A stretch of 64,000 nucleotides of DNA, taken from positions 3,553,677 to 3,617,676 of the forward strand of contig CANTUZ010000023.1 of the NCBI GenBank assembly GCA_947846985.1, in the 5' to 3' direction. A program made the translations under genes and the position numbers. The notes below the pieces were generated by a model. That model saw only the letters and a list, made by a program, of their open reading frames with translations, was not told where the DNA came from and searched no databases. This document shows, in pieces, positions 44,025 through 55,230 of this stretch. Positions within the stretch are counted from its first letter, which is position 1; each line of letters opens with the position of its first letter. The stretch comes from Fratercula arctica (Eukaryota > Chordata > Aves > Charadriiformes > Alcidae).

Positions 44025-44499
44025 TGTCAGGGAGACCGCCCCGTTGAGTCCCGAGGCTCAGAAAGGATGCCCTGACTTTATAAACTCCCCCTCGGAGAGG
44101 AGTCCAGGTGTGGCTGGATCCAATCCTAGACCCAGATTCGGTCAACGGTTTGTGGCTAAAGGATTACATGTGCGCAATCAATCCCTTATGTCACCTAGGT
44201 AAGGTTTCAGAGGTCAGCATGCTGTCAGTTGCTGACCAAGAAGCTGTTGGGGCAAGGAATCCCTCAGCCTCGAGGAGCAGAAGCTTAAGCGAGCGTTCCC
44301 GCTCAAGGGGAGATCCTGGCGCGCAGCCGCTGCCATGCAGGAGAGCTCCAAGGGCTCTTGGGCTGTCCGCTATTTATAGAGTAAGAGAATTGACCTATAG
44401 TCATATTCCCATGGGAACAAAATATCGAGGTGCCCGCTCCAGACAGTGTTTTGGCTGTGGTGCCAGCCATCCCCCAAAGTCCAAGTGCAACTCGTCACA
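44025..44499 (+). mobile_element. Probable solo LTR of an endogenous retrovirus
   Basis: About 475 bases beginning TGTCAGGGAG and ending CGTCACA, so TGT...ACA ends as in retroviral LTRs. A TATA box (TATTTATAGA, 44371-44380) lies about 350 bases in, where a U3/R boundary belongs. The texture, with the CCTATAGTCATATTCCCATG block and GCGAGCG...CGCTC hairpin, resembles bird retroviral LTRs I know. No flanking viral gene is seen, so it would be a solo LTR. No target-site duplication was found and AATAAA is absent, so ends are provisional. Confidence 0.55.
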
Positions 44500-45520
44500 C
44501 CTCCCGCTGACGGTGGTGGCTCGCGCAGGGGGTCGGGGTGGGGGAGGAAGGGGAGAGCACACCCCCACACGTCCCGTAGCAGCAGGATGGGTGCCAGGAG
44601 CGGGGCTGGACCAGCAGCACCGGGGCTTCTCCTGGTGCTTGATGCTGCGGTTGAGGCTCTGAGTCAGCATCTCGTCTTCCCTTCGCTCGGTTTCTGCCTC
44701 TTTCCCCAGGAAATCCTGGTGTCACGGAATCATTTAAACGGATGCAAATTCACGTTTCAACTTCTCCCTGCATGTCTTCGCTCTGGGTAAGGTTCACCCT
44801 TAGTCTGTTGCCTCTACCCACCCGCCTGCCTGGTCTCGACTCCGGCAGACGCATCTCTTTCTTGTTTGACAAGTGTTTGGGGTTTTCTATTTTTTTTTTT
44901 TTTTTTTCCTTTGGGGGGGAGGGGGGCTGGTGTGTGCAAAGCAGCTTCATGTCGCGGTGTCTGTGAGTTATTACAGATGCTAAATGCGGAGCATCTCCTG
45001 ACAGCCCAAGGCCTCAGATCTCCGAGCCATCAAAATCTGCGGTGTTACTTCTGACTGAACTTAATCATCTCATAAGAAATGATGGAGGGGAAGGGGGGCA
45101 GGGGGGGAAAGAATAAAAGTATGAAAATCACTCCTGTACCACCACACCTCTGCTTCAACCTTTCTTCTTTCATGTCTTGGCTGATTTGTTTTGATCACTG
45201 CGAGCCTTCGCCGCTGAAGTTTGTTTGAATCCTGTGTTCGCAGGGAATTCATTGAAATTAGGATCCGCTAATGAGCGGAGCAGCAGCTGGCGGAGAGGAG
45301 CGGCTGGCGGGGCACTGGGGAGGGGACGCGGGGACCGGGCAGGGATGCGGGATGCTGCGGTGAGCAAAAGTGCCTGCAACCCCAAAGCGACGCCAACCGG
45401 ACCTTCCTCCGATCCTGTAAATACGAGCGGTGACAAGGCTCAGCAGACGCTGGAGCGAGCAGTGGAAAATCCCTTATATTGCTCACAATTTGAGACATGA
45501 GTCTCTTTGGGGGGGGGGCG
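44500..45520. other. Unique sequence
   Basis: GC-rich to about 44700, T-run at 44891-44907, mixed afterwards, with CpG at 45280-45400. No gene recognised. Confidence 0.42.
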
Positions 45521-45529
45521 GGGGGGAAG

Positions 45530-46090
45530 GATATTTAGAATATTGATGTAGGATTAAATGGATTTTTTTTTTAATATCACAATTCTGATGAAAAACTTGC
45601 GGGAACGCAATTTGTATGAGTACTGAGCTGGTCCAGAGTGAGGGCTTCAAGAGGGGCCAGGCAATTATTTTTATTCCTTTTGTTATAACAAAGCTCAGGC
45701 TAATTCCTGGGAAGGCCTTGGGCCTCCTGGTGCTTATGTCGGTGAGCCCAAAGTCTTCTAGGGAAGAAAAAAGAAAACTCATCTCTTTTACAGAAAGATA
45801 AGTCAGTGACTAACTTGGAATGTATTTGATTTTTTTTTTTTTCTCCCCCAAGGGCATTGCCCAAAGTCAAATAGGTAGGAATTAAATTCACATTTTTGTC
45901 TCAGTCCAGTATTTCTAATGCAGCTGCATCTTTACCCTCTTTAGGGTTTTTTTTTTTTTTCTTTACCCCCTTCCTATTCTAAATAATTGCCTGGTTGCAT
46001 GACTGTCAATACACCCAAATGGAAAGAAAAGCTGTGATTTACATACGCTTAAGCCAAACTCATCTCAAATGACCCAATTCTGAAACCACC
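45530..46090. promoter_or_regulatory. Candidate regulatory block
   Basis: AT-rich block with CAGGCAATTATTTTTATTCC at about 45658 and CTCAGGCTAATTCC at about 45693, interrupted by T-runs at 45563-45571, 45831-45842 and 45947-45960. Confidence 0.32.
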
Positions 46091-46229
46091 TTTTCCCAGT
46101 GTTCAGTGTGGAGGGGAAAAAAAACCAACCCAGGGCATCTACCTCTGCTGAAAAGCACATTTTGGACTTGCCCGGACTGACTGACGTCCTTCTGTCACAA
46201 AGTTGGGTGTGGGGTTTTATTTTTTCTTT

Positions 46230-46530
46230 TTTTTTTGGTGCAGAAGTTTTCAGTTTCTCACCGATTTGTTGTAATTGTTATGATAAGCGTTTCTGCCAAA
46301 ATGGTAGTAAAAACTCAATTTTCCCGAGGAAAATTAACAAAATACATTCACGGCTCATGCAACCTGTTTATTAAGCTGTAGCAGGAATTGACTGCAGCTG
46401 TAAAATAAGATATAATTAAAGTCTGGGGTCCTCTCCCAGATATCAGGTTTACAAAACTCGCTGTGCCGCGGATACAGGAATTATTGTGGCCAAACAGCCC
46501 AATCTGTCGACTGGGAGCACTTCCAGCAGC
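46230..46530. promoter_or_regulatory. Candidate conserved regulatory block
   Basis: AT-balanced, non-repetitive, with TTGTAATTGTTATGATAAGC at about 46269, GATATAATTAAAGTC at about 46410 and TTTATTAAGC at about 46366. Ends in GC-rich sequence near 46530. Confidence 0.36.
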
Positions 46531-47980
46531 CGAGAGCGTCTGTGTGTACCTGGGGAGAGGGGGATGTTGGTTGGCGTTTGCGTACATCCTCAGATGGAAT
46601 CACTTCATCTCTAGAAAACGGAAAGGAAACGGTATTTTATTTATTTCTTTTTTTTCCCCTGAGGCATCAGCATCAATCTTTTCACCTTTTTCTTAAGATC
46701 TTAGAGCAAACGTGTTACAGGAATTTTTATTTTTTTTTATTATTTTTTTTTTTTTTTCTCAAATGGGGAATGTGGTCCTCGCTGCATGGGGAGGAGGCAG
46801 CATCCCCAGTGACTTTGCAGCTGAGGGATGCTGTTGGGGTCCATCAGGATGTTGCCTGTCTCCGAGCCTTTCCGTTTGCGCTCATGGGAGGAAAGCGCTG
46901 AAAGCCGGGGCGGGGGGAGGCCGTGGGGGCGACAGGCTGACCTTACATCTCATCATCGCTCCTCTTTGAAGCGTCTGCAATTCATTCTCGGCTCCGTGTC
47001 GCAGCTTCTGGACCTTTCGGGGTCACGGCTCCGCAATAAGCAAACAGGCTGGCACTGTATCCCCGGCGCTGGGATTTAATAAAGAGATATTTAACTCTGC
47101 CCTGCTGCAACCCTTGCACAAAGACAGGGATCTCCATGGCAGCTGGGAAGTCTTGCACTGGTCAAGAGGCAATTTTCTGATTAAACAGTTTTGCATGGTG
47201 TCTGGCAAGGCCTTTTGTGCGCTCATTGAATCCCCGGATCCTGCGCTGTGCCGGAGCGTGGGGAGCGGCCGGGAAGTGATGGCCACGCTCGGCCGCTGGC
47301 TCCACATTCCTCCCTCCCTTTCACCCCTGGTTCAGCTCCAGAGACGCGGCTGAACCCTCAGCTAAAGGCTTAACAAAAATTACTGGCGTCCCCTTCAGTT
47401 GGTCCCTGCAGCTCCGTGCGCTTTCCCCCCTCTTCTTCCACTTGTGACTGGGGGTGTGAGTATCTCCTGAGGCTGGACGTGCCCCGTGCCGCTTCTGCTG
47501 GGGATGCCGTCCGATCCGTGAGGCACCAGACTTGAACTTCAGGGCCGGCTTGTTTCTTGTCCGTGGAAATGTTGGTTTTTTTTTCCCTTGTAAAGCACTG
47601 CGAGAGCTGCTGACGTGCTGGAGCTTGGGCTTCCAGCTGCGCCTCCAGAGATCCAGCACCCAGGGAGCGTGAAAAGTGCATTATCAGGGGCTTGATGTAA
47701 CCGTTGTTCTGGCTGGGTCAGAAAAGAATATTTGGAAAACTGTGGGCAAGTTGAAGAGAGTTGCTTGGAGAAGGCTCAGAGATCCTTGACTGCAGGAGCA
47801 GGCGTAAATCACCCCGACTGTGCTGTCGCTTCTCCCGATGCTCAGGGCCAAAGGGGGTTTGCCGGATGCAGCCGGAGCTGTCACTTGCTCGGGTTTTAGG
47901 GGTGTCACCTCCAGGCAGGTCTCAGAGCATCCCCAGGCTGGGACGGGCACTGCAGGCTGGCTGCATCTTGTGCCATTCAT
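46530..47980. other. Unique sequence
   Basis: T-runs at 46727-46760 and near 46645. CpG-rich around 46880-46935 and 47225-47300. No gene is recognised. Confidence 0.42.
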
Positions 47981-48028
47981 CTTTTTTTTCTTTTTCTTTT
48001 TTTTTTTTTTTTAAATTTTATTTATTTT
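47981..48028. repeat. T-rich tract
   Basis: Interrupted T-runs, longest at about 47997-48012, followed by AAATTTTATTTATTTTTCC. Confidence 0.85.
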
Positions 48029-48059
48029 TCCAAATATAAACCCTGAAGCGGTGGGGGGC

Positions 48060-48330
48060 GGGGGGGCTGAGTGACAGCAGGCGCGGATGGACGCCATGAA
48101 AGGCGCTAAGCGCCGTAATTTGCAGTAATGACTCAAATTCAAAACAATAACCCAGAGGCACAGCGCGCGGCGGGGTCGTTAATGGGAAACCGAGGCCTTG
48201 ATTCGGTGGCCGCCTGATTGCGGCGGGGATGGAGGCTGGAGCGCCGAGCTTCCCACCGCGGGTAATTTGGGCCACTTTCCTTCCGCGCGCTAAAGAGACG
48301 CTGAATTGATGGGACCACTTTATTGCTGCT
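48060..48330. promoter_or_regulatory. Candidate regulatory block with CpG
   Basis: Mixture of CpG (AGCGCGCGGCGGGG at about 48162) and AT-rich motifs (GCCGTAATTTGCAGTAATGA at about 48112, GTCGTTAATGGG at about 48175), GCGCTAAGCGCC being a near palindrome at about 48102. Confidence 0.32.
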
Positions 48331-48870
48331 TTTCTTAAGGCTGGAAGTGAATTTCCCGGGGCCGGGAGCGGGATGGCGGCAGGGCAGCGGTGGTCCTCCC
48401 TGCTGGAATTTCTCCTTCTGTTTCTCCGGGCTGGATTCCTCTGCAAACCATCCCCACCCTGGGCAGGTCGGTCGCTGTCTCTCAGCTGTCGGCAACTTGC
48501 TTTAAGACACCCAAGAAGGAAAAAAGGCTTCGTGGTGTCTGTTGTTCCGCCGGGATGAAGGGGCGCGTGTTGCTTTGCAGGCGCAGCAATGGGGACATTT
48601 CCCTGTCCCTTCCTTCCCACAGACCTGGCAGAGGGGTCCCCGACGCGGTGTGTTGTCCCACGGCTGTGTCACCTCTGTCACTGCCTGGTCATGCTTTCCC
48701 TTCCCAGCCGAAATGCCCAGACGCTGCTGCTTCGTCTCCTTTCTCCTGGGGACAGCCAGAAATGGCACGCGCTGCTCCTGGAGAAGTCAGATTTGGGAAA
48801 TAATCTGGGTCTGGTTTGCTTTTCTGCTCCTTTCAAGTTAAGGCTGTTGGGTGGCACCCCAAGCAGGGAA
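48331..48870. other. Unique sequence
   Basis: Mixed GC and several overlapping frames of about 100-137 codons without domains. Confidence 0.42.
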
Positions 48871-48879
48871 GGTGCTAGG

Positions 48880-48995
48880 CAAATAAAGTGTTGACTGATT
48901 ACTCTTTGTTAAACTTATTATTGCCCAACGTATGGCGCAGCCAGAAATGAGGGCGAGAGGTGACACGGGGCGAACAATTGGGTTTTTGGGAGCAC
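48880..48995 (+). mobile_element. Possible LTR/leader scrap
   Basis: AATAAA at 48882-48887 is followed 50 bases later by TGGCGCAGCCAGAAATGAGG (48933-48952), which begins like a retroviral primer-binding site after an LTR. No matching U3, TATA box or second LTR was seen. Weak. Confidence 0.22.
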
Positions 48996-49169
48996 CCAAA
49001 AAGTGCTTTATTGCTGCCGGCCGCAGAGGGGATGGGTGCGGGGGCACCCATGTGGTTTTCCTTTTCCCCACCAGCCCCCAGCTCCGCATTCCCACTGCAC
49101 CGGGATGGGGGGGTTTTTGCACAGGCCAGGGGTTGGGGGCTGAGACACAACTGCTATTTTCCATTAAGG

Positions 49170-49420
49170 TCTCCAAACACTCCATTAATTCAGATTTTAC
49201 CAGACAGCTATTTGTTTGTTAAATTAAAACCAGCTGGTTATTGAAGGGAACATATTTATTGAGAATTAGCAGCCATGTGCTGGATGGATATTTACTACCT
49301 AGTTGTCAAAGCTCGGAGAATCTGTGTTTAATAATAATTTTTTTTCCTTTCAATTAGTGTAAGGGGGGGGGAAATCATCCCATTAATTCCAAATTAAGCG
49401 CACGTTTGGAAAACTTCAAT
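49170..49420. promoter_or_regulatory. Candidate regulatory block
   Basis: AT-rich block with CCATTAATTCAG at about 49181, TTGTTAAATTAAAACC at about 49215, AATAATAATTTT at about 49330 and a repeated CCATTAATTC at 49379. Two copies of CCATTAATTC about 200 bases apart. Confidence 0.33.
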
Positions 49421-50118
49421 TCTGAATGCTGCTGACGCTGCTGTTGTATTGCAGCCGCATCAGGTCTGGCTCTGGCAAAGCTGCTGTGGGACAGGATCTG
49501 CCATCCCTTGTCCTGATCCAAACCCAGCCTTCGGTGGGGGACACCGGGACCCCCAGAGCCACAGCTTTGCCTTCTCCAAGATGATCCTGACCCCTGAAAG
49601 TGAACCCGGCCCCCGGGGCACTGAGTGATGCTCAAAGGCAACCTGCTCCTCTCCTTTTCCCAGCGCCTGGGCAACAAGAACTTTCAAACATCTCAATGGT
49701 TAGAGGAAAATGTTGGTAATTGGGTCTTCCTGGAATAGATGGGGAGGGACATGAATCATTTAGAGGGAGCTGGATGGCAATCAGAGCGCTCTCCTGCGCC
49801 GCGCGCCGCCTTTCTTCCAGAGCTTGCTGTTTGCTAAAACATTTATTGCCCATCACGAGCAGTTTCCTCGGGTGCCCAGTGCCTGTCCAGGCTGCGCTTG
49901 GCTTTTACTGCCTCTGTGAAGAAACGCTGTTTCTCTACACAGAATTACGAGCGGCGGATAAATAATAACTTCCCGCTCGGCCCCCGGGCACGGGGATTTG
50001 AGGAGGCGGCGTCTCAGCCCTGCAACTCGCAGCGATGCTGGATGCGCTGGGGCGTCCGCTGCGGGGGCCTGGTGGGTGCGACTGGCTTTGTGCCAGGGCA
50101 GTGGGGTGCGAGATGCGC
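49421..50118. other. Unique sequence
   Basis: Mixed composition, no gene recognised. GC-rich with CpG at 49980-50060. Confidence 0.42.
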
Positions 50119-50119
50119 C

Positions 50120-50195
50120 CACCTCTCTTGTCCCCTTTGGACAAGTCTCTCCCCTTGCTCTGAACCTCAGCTCCTCGTCTGCGACAGGATCCGGC
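50120..50195 (-). repeat. Probable MIR-type SINE relic
   Basis: TTTGGACAAGTCTCTCCCCT then GCTCTGAACCTCAGCTCCTC and GTCTGCGACAGG follow the reverse strand of MIR (recalled as TTGGGCAAGTCACTT, CTGAGCCTCAGTTTCCTC, ATCTGTAAAATG). Ancient and diverged. Confidence 0.5.
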
Positions 50196-50521
50196 CCTCG
50201 CGTGTATGGGCTTTGTCCTCTGGGTGCTGGCTGAAGGCGCCCTTTGAAACAAGCCCTCGGTGCCCTGGGGAAGGCAGTTTGTGTCTCGCTGGCCGGAGTT
50301 TAACTCGGCACTGATTTTTTTTCCCTGCAAAGCGAAGGTGTCTGTCTGCCCTCCCCGGCGCTGCGCGGATCCATCGCTGCCGGCTGGCCAGCCGGGGGCA
50401 AAGCTTGACCTTTGCCATCTCCTCCTTAATCAAAAGGAGAGGAGGCAGGGGAGATCCTTGTGCAGAAAACAATTTGCGAAGACTGCGGGGATGGAGGGAA
50501 CAAAAACCATCGGAGGGATGG

Positions 50522-50558
50522 CTTCCAACTCGCTGCTTCCAACTCGCTGCTTCCAACT
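50522..50558 (+). repeat. 14-bp tandem repeat, 2.6 copies
   Basis: CTTCCAACTCGCTG at 50522-50535 and 50536-50549, then CTTCCAACT. All copies are identical. Confidence 0.95.
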
Positions 50559-51203
50559 TTTCCGGCTGTGACGAGGGACAGTGTTACCCCAGAGAGGGGA
50601 CGTAGCGCGGGCGCTGCTGGATCTGTCCCTGTCCCCCTCCTTTCTCGGCAGGGATGCGATAGCAGCAGCGCGGGGGGGCGGGTTCGATACGATGCGCAGG
50701 ATTTCTGAGGCCTGGCTGTAAATAATCATAAAGCAACCAGTGGGGGGAGAAGCTGGCGGGGACCCCGCTAGATGGCAATGCGAAGCTGCGCCGCGGCTTG
50801 GGGAAGGCGCCGGGGTCTCGGCTGCTGGGTCCTGTGCTGGGGGCGGGGGGGTCTTGCACCGTGCACCGGAGGGTCGGGTTGGGAACGGCGTGAGGAACCC
50901 CGAGGACACGTATGGAGCGGTTCGCCCTGGGGACAGCTGCTTCTCCAGCTGATGTAATGAGTTGCTTTATATATATATATCAAAGCCTTTGCAAGAAGAA
51001 AGGGAACACATTTTTTTTTATTTTTTTTCCAAGTGGAACAGATCGTGAGATCATGCGTGTGTGTGCACATACATATGTACACCTATCCCTTTGTGAACCC
51101 TGCTCTCCCACGCTTCCCTCCGGCAACTGGTTTCCCACGTCAAAGATGACAGCCTTGCGTGTCAGGGACAAGCAGAGGGCTCCGCAGAATTTTTTCCTGA
51201 TCC
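50559..51203. other. Unique sequence
   Basis: GC-rich with CpG at 50640-50900. A TA run at 50971-50982 and T-runs near 51011-51028. No gene recognised. Confidence 0.42.
50764..50777 (+). promoter_or_regulatory. CTCF-like motif
   Basis: CCGCTAGATGGCAA, two mismatches from the CTCF core; same strand as the site at 32735. Confidence 0.3.
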
Positions 51204-51227
51204 TTTTTTTTTTTTTTTTTTTTTTTT
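51204..51227. repeat. T homopolymer (24)
   Basis: Twenty-four T, followed by AATTTTAATCCC and a pyrimidine tract ending CCAG at 51255, which could pass as a splice acceptor. Confidence 0.9.
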
Positions 51228-51896
51228 AATTTTAATCCCAATCCCCTTTCCAGAGCTGCACGCTCACTGCCCCTCAGCAGCACAGTGTGCCGCCAGCGCC
51301 TGGTCCATGTCCCCCTTGTCCCTCGCTCTGCGCATCCGCCATTCCCCTCCTTTCCTCTCGAAACCGAGCAGTCCCGGTATTTTTTCCTCTCCTGGGAAAT
51401 CTGGTCTCAGCTGCTCCCTTTACTCTCTGGCAGGCCAGTAGATGTACCGAATCCTCTTTATCCCCTCCCAGGCACGTTTGTCGCTAATTGTTTTTATGCC
51501 TTTGGCTGTTTCTTCTTCAGGGTCCCCCTCTCCGTGTCACCCGCAACTGGCTCTGCATTTCGGTGCCATTGAAACACTCCTGCGTGGTCCAAACTCCTGC
51601 ACCCTGTTGCCATTTAGCCTGCCTGCTCTTTCCCCTTATAATTGCTTTCCCCCTTTTCTCAGGGGCTGGGCCTGCTGCCTTTGACATTTCTTAAGTGGCA
51701 CCCGTGCTGAGATGAAGGGTTTTAATTAGCTTGATGGGCTCTGAGGCAGGGGTGCTGTGGTGTGCTGCCTGGGGAACACAGCCAGGGCACCATGAGCCGC
51801 GGCAGAGCCACGGCATTCAGCCTGGTGCAGGGACCCACGGGGATGAGCCCATCACCAGACAGTCACAATAAACCTTATCCTGCATCACCGCATGGA
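51228..51896. other. Unique sequence
   Basis: Pyrimidine-rich on the + strand; no gene recognised. Confidence 0.42.
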
Positions 51897-52251
51897 AATC
51901 ATAGAATGATTTGGGTGGGAAGGGACCTTAAAGCCCACCCAGTGCCACCCCCTGCCCTGGGCAGGGACACCTCCCACCAGCCCAGGTTGCTCCAAGCCCC
52001 GTCCAACCTGGCCTTGAACCCCTCCAGGGATGGGGCAGCCACAGCTTCTCGGGGCAACCTGGGCCAGGGGCTCACCCCCCTCACAGCCAACAATTTCTTC
52101 CCCACATCTCATCTCAATCTCCCCTCTGTCAGTGTAAAACCCTTCCCCCTCGTCCCATGGCTCCCCTCCCTGCTCCAGAGTCCCTCCCCAGCTTTCCTGG
52201 AGCCCCTTGAGGGACTGGCAGGGGCTGGAAGGTCTCCCCAGAGCCTTCTCT
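51897..52251 (-). mobile_element. CR1 LINE 3' fragment (minus strand)
   Basis: About 355 bases of avian CR1 in reverse orientation, tail side at 51897 (ATCATAGAATGATTTGGGTG) and 5' truncation near GAGCCTTCTCTTA. Almost identical to the 20.4-kb copy through its central part. The 249-codon + strand frame here is repeat read in antisense. Confidence 0.97.
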
Positions 52252-52730
52252 TAAATCCCCGCAGCCAAACATCCCACATCCAGCAAGCGAGCCAGGACCG
52301 CCCGTATCCTCTGGGTTCACACAGCACCGGCAGCCTGCGAGCGATGCTGCAGCCGTCCCTGCCCCCAGGAGTAATAATTCAGAGAATCATAGAATCTAAC
52401 TCCCCTTGTCCCCTCCGTGCCCGTGGTTCCCACCGCGTCGCTGCAAGTAGCAACCTGTGGGCGAGGATGACTTGGGTGAAAAAGGACTTGCAGTGTCAGC
52501 CCCCTATTTAGCACATGGGGCATCAGCTGTTCTCTCTAATACCCGAGCAGAGAGAGGTGAACGCCAGGGCTGAGCTAATCCCACTCGATGTCCTCCTGCT
52601 GAGGACTTTCCCCCTTGCTCCCAGCCCCAAACCCACGTTTCCCAAGGGAGCACCTGATGGCATTAGTGCCCGTGGCCGCAGGGCGATGCTTTGCAAGCTG
52701 ATTGCCTTCCTCTCCTGCCACACTTAGGCA
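52252..52730. other. Unique sequence, possible CR1 tail scrap
   Basis: CAGAGAATCATAGAATC at about 52380 resembles a minus-strand CR1 tail end, but the adjoining bases do not follow CR1 convincingly. Otherwise nothing seen. Confidence 0.4.
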
Positions 52731-53330
52731 TGAAAAGCCTTAATCAAGGCGAGCAATTATATTTGAGAACAACAAATAGAGATCAATAAGCAGGCTGTGA
52801 TGGCTGCTGGAGACATTTATGATCTCTTGGCTGGATTATACTGGCCAGTCGAGAAATACAGTCCTGTGGACCAGGATCAATCACGATGCTGTTACTCTCC
52901 CCAAATCTTCATCCCCCGCCCTTCATCCCTCCAGTGTTATTACAGCCCAATCTCCAAAGGAAAACGTGGGCCGTGCTATCAAATTTTAAGGGAAAAAAAA
53001 GTTCACAGCGCTAAGGGTTTGATTGAAAGTCTGGCTTTGAAGGGGAGGCGGGAGGCAGGTACCTCCCGTCCCCCCAGGCTGGTCCCTGCCCTTATCTCCA
53101 GGTTTTATGGCATAATCTGCGGCGCTACCCGGCGTGCTCTCGCCTCTGCTTGCTAGCTTGGCATTAGATAAGGGAGAAGATAGTGAGGGAGTATAAAGTT
53201 TAGAGCCTGTGGCGGGACTCATTTTTCTCATTTCAGGCTAGGGGAAAGGATATAAAATGAAAAGCAAGCAATCAATAAAAGAAGAAAGTTGTATTTCTTT
53301 AAAAGAAAAAAAAAAAACCAAAACAACCAA
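52730..53330. promoter_or_regulatory. Candidate conserved regulatory block
   Basis: AT-richer at 52735-52870 (AGCCTTAATCAAGG, GCAATTATATTTGAG, GAGATCAATAAGC) and again at 53160-53330 (GCATTAGATAAGG, GCAATCAATAAAAG). An A-run lies at 53307-53318. Confidence 0.33.
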
Positions 53331-53880
53331 CCATCACACCACCCTGCCTGCATGGCTGCCTGCACTTTTATCCGAGGCCTTAACACCAGAATAATGAACT
53401 GCAAACCCTGTTTTAGGGGTTCAAAAGGCCTGAGATGGTGCTACGATCCCTTGTCTCTCCCCACCTCTGGAAAAAAATCCCAGGCGGGACAGATTCTTCC
53501 CTCCGTTATTGCTGCATAAATCCGGGATAATGGCATTGCCCTCCGCAAGGTTATGGCGCGTGGGTTGCAGCCAGGGGAGGGAAAGGATGAGCCCCGCGGC
53601 CGTGTAAATCAGGGATGCTCTAATGATGGAGATTGCTTGACTCTGCCCCCACCGTTCCCAGTGACACCGCTCCTGTCCGGCTGGGGACAGTCATTCCTGA
53701 TCTACGGCAGATTAAAGGAACAAAAATAATCGGTGTGCGCGCGGCAGTTTGGGCAGCAGAAAGGTCCGGGCTCAGGCTTCGCAGATACGGCTTCGTGCTC
53801 TTCCACTCGCCCCTCCGCGGTTTGCAAATAAAATAGATACAGAAATGTTAAAAAAAAAAACCAAACAAACCTCTTTTGTT
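53330..53880. other. Unique sequence
   Basis: Mixed composition. The region 53520-53600 and 53640-53740 is moderately GC-rich; A-run at 53850-53859. No gene recognised. Confidence 0.4.
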
Positions 53881-54113
53881 AACGCTGGGGTGTACGATAG
53901 ACCGGTCTGATTTAATAGCTACACAGTCATTCAGTTGTTAACAAATCAATGTTTTTCCTGGGAAACAGTGTGGCCTGCCATAAATACCTTCGTGGTTACG
54001 TGCACCTTATTCCACATAATTCCCGCCCGGTGGAGGCCGTAATGAGTTAGATGATGGCTGTGGCGGGGGGGATATTTGTTAGGAGATGATGGTATCTGGG
54101 TGGCCTGTAAAAG

Positions 54114-54117
<4 letters not shown>
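53880..54117. promoter_or_regulatory. Candidate regulatory block
   Basis: Non-repetitive block with CTGATTTAATAGC at about 53907, GTTGTTAACAAATCAATG at about 53935 and GGCCGTAATGAG at about 54036. Confidence 0.32.

Positions 54118-54144
<27 letters not shown>
54118..54144. repeat. A homopolymer (27)
   Basis: Twenty-seven A. No retroposed sequence is recognised 5' of it. Confidence 0.9.
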
Positions 54145-54147
<3 letters not shown>

Positions 54148-54365
54148 AAGAGGATAAACCACGGGCCTGTTCATAATTCTTGTTTCTCACAGTATGTGTT
54201 GCTTTAAAGTACACCTGCTCGTTATTGAGGACTAAATCAACTGGCTTTGGGGTAATACACGGAATTTATTTGCACTTGGAAATATATAATCTAATACATA
54301 TAAATTTACAACTGAATGGAAACACTCTTGAGCTCTCGAGTAGAATTGATGTTGTGGTGAAGTGA
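54145..54365. promoter_or_regulatory. AT-rich unique block
   Basis: AT-rich (GAAATATATAATCTAATAC at about 54280), ending abruptly at about 54365. Candidate regulatory sequence by texture. Confidence 0.28.
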
Positions 54366-55230
54366 GCGGGGTCTGCCAGCCCGGGAGAGGTCGGTGTCTC
54401 CGCCGCCTCCAGAATTCCCCTTTAATTTGGGATTGTGTTGGGTCTGGGCTGGAGCCCAGCACGGGCAGAGCTGCCTCCTGCCGGGAAATCCTTCAGGTTT
54501 AGGATGCTCAGAGCCTTACACCGGCTCAAATCTCATCCCAAATCTCCATCCCTGCCTTGGCCGGGCTGCGGGACCTTTCCCTGGGACACGGAGCAGTAAC
54601 GGCATCGCTCCTGGATGGCCTGACACGGCTCCCATCAGCCACCCCACGCCAAGGTCCTGCTGTTGCCATGGGGGGAAACCTTCCCCGAAAAACGTGCTGA
54701 GAACACGCCGTCTGGAGTGGCAGGGAGCAATGCTTGCATGGCAAGAAAACATCCCTATCACGCAATTATTTCTAAACATGTTATTTTATGATCCTTCAAA
54801 AAAAAAAAAAAGCCCTGCAGAATAAGAGAGGAGGAGGAAAAGTGAGCAATCAGGGAGTCATTCTCAGTTTAAATTGCCCTCAGGAAACGAATGTGTCAGA
54901 GTAGATTGAAAGATGGTTTTATCCCAGGAGAGTGGAAGAGAGACAGAAACAAATAGAGACAGGGAAGCTGTCGTAGAAAAAGATGGAAAAGATCCGTAAG
55001 AACCTGAGCGGATCGCTGGCGGCGGTGTGCTCTGGGTCCTCTCCACCGTGGGGCGACTCCGTTAAGACCCAGTTCACACTTCATTAAGAACAGATTTATA
55101 AACAGGACGTGGAGGGTAAATAAATGACAAATAGATGTTTTAATAAATGGAGAATTAATTGCTAGGGAATCCAACAGCTCAATAAACTGCTGCTTTACAG
55201 TCTCTAGGGCTTTTTTTCTTTCTTTGCTAC
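54366..55230. other. Unique sequence
   Basis: GC-rich to about 54760, A-run at 54799-54811, then AT-rich to 55200. No gene recognised. Confidence 0.42.

Noticed and set aside
51228..51256. T24 plus pyrimidine tract ending CCAG as a splice acceptor
   Set aside because: No plausible donor or open frame follows; the T-run is a common simple repeat here.
52379..52500. An eighth CR1 fragment on the minus strand
   Set aside because: Only CAGAGAATCATAGAATC resembles the CR1 tail; the next 100 bases do not follow the element.
51762..52511. 249-codon frame on the + strand
   Set aside because: Most of it is antisense CR1 sequence; the same peptide blocks recur at the other CR1 copies.
54118..54144. 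A27 as the tail of a processed pseudogene or SINE
   Set aside because: No cDNA-like or SINE body and no flanking target duplication are visible.
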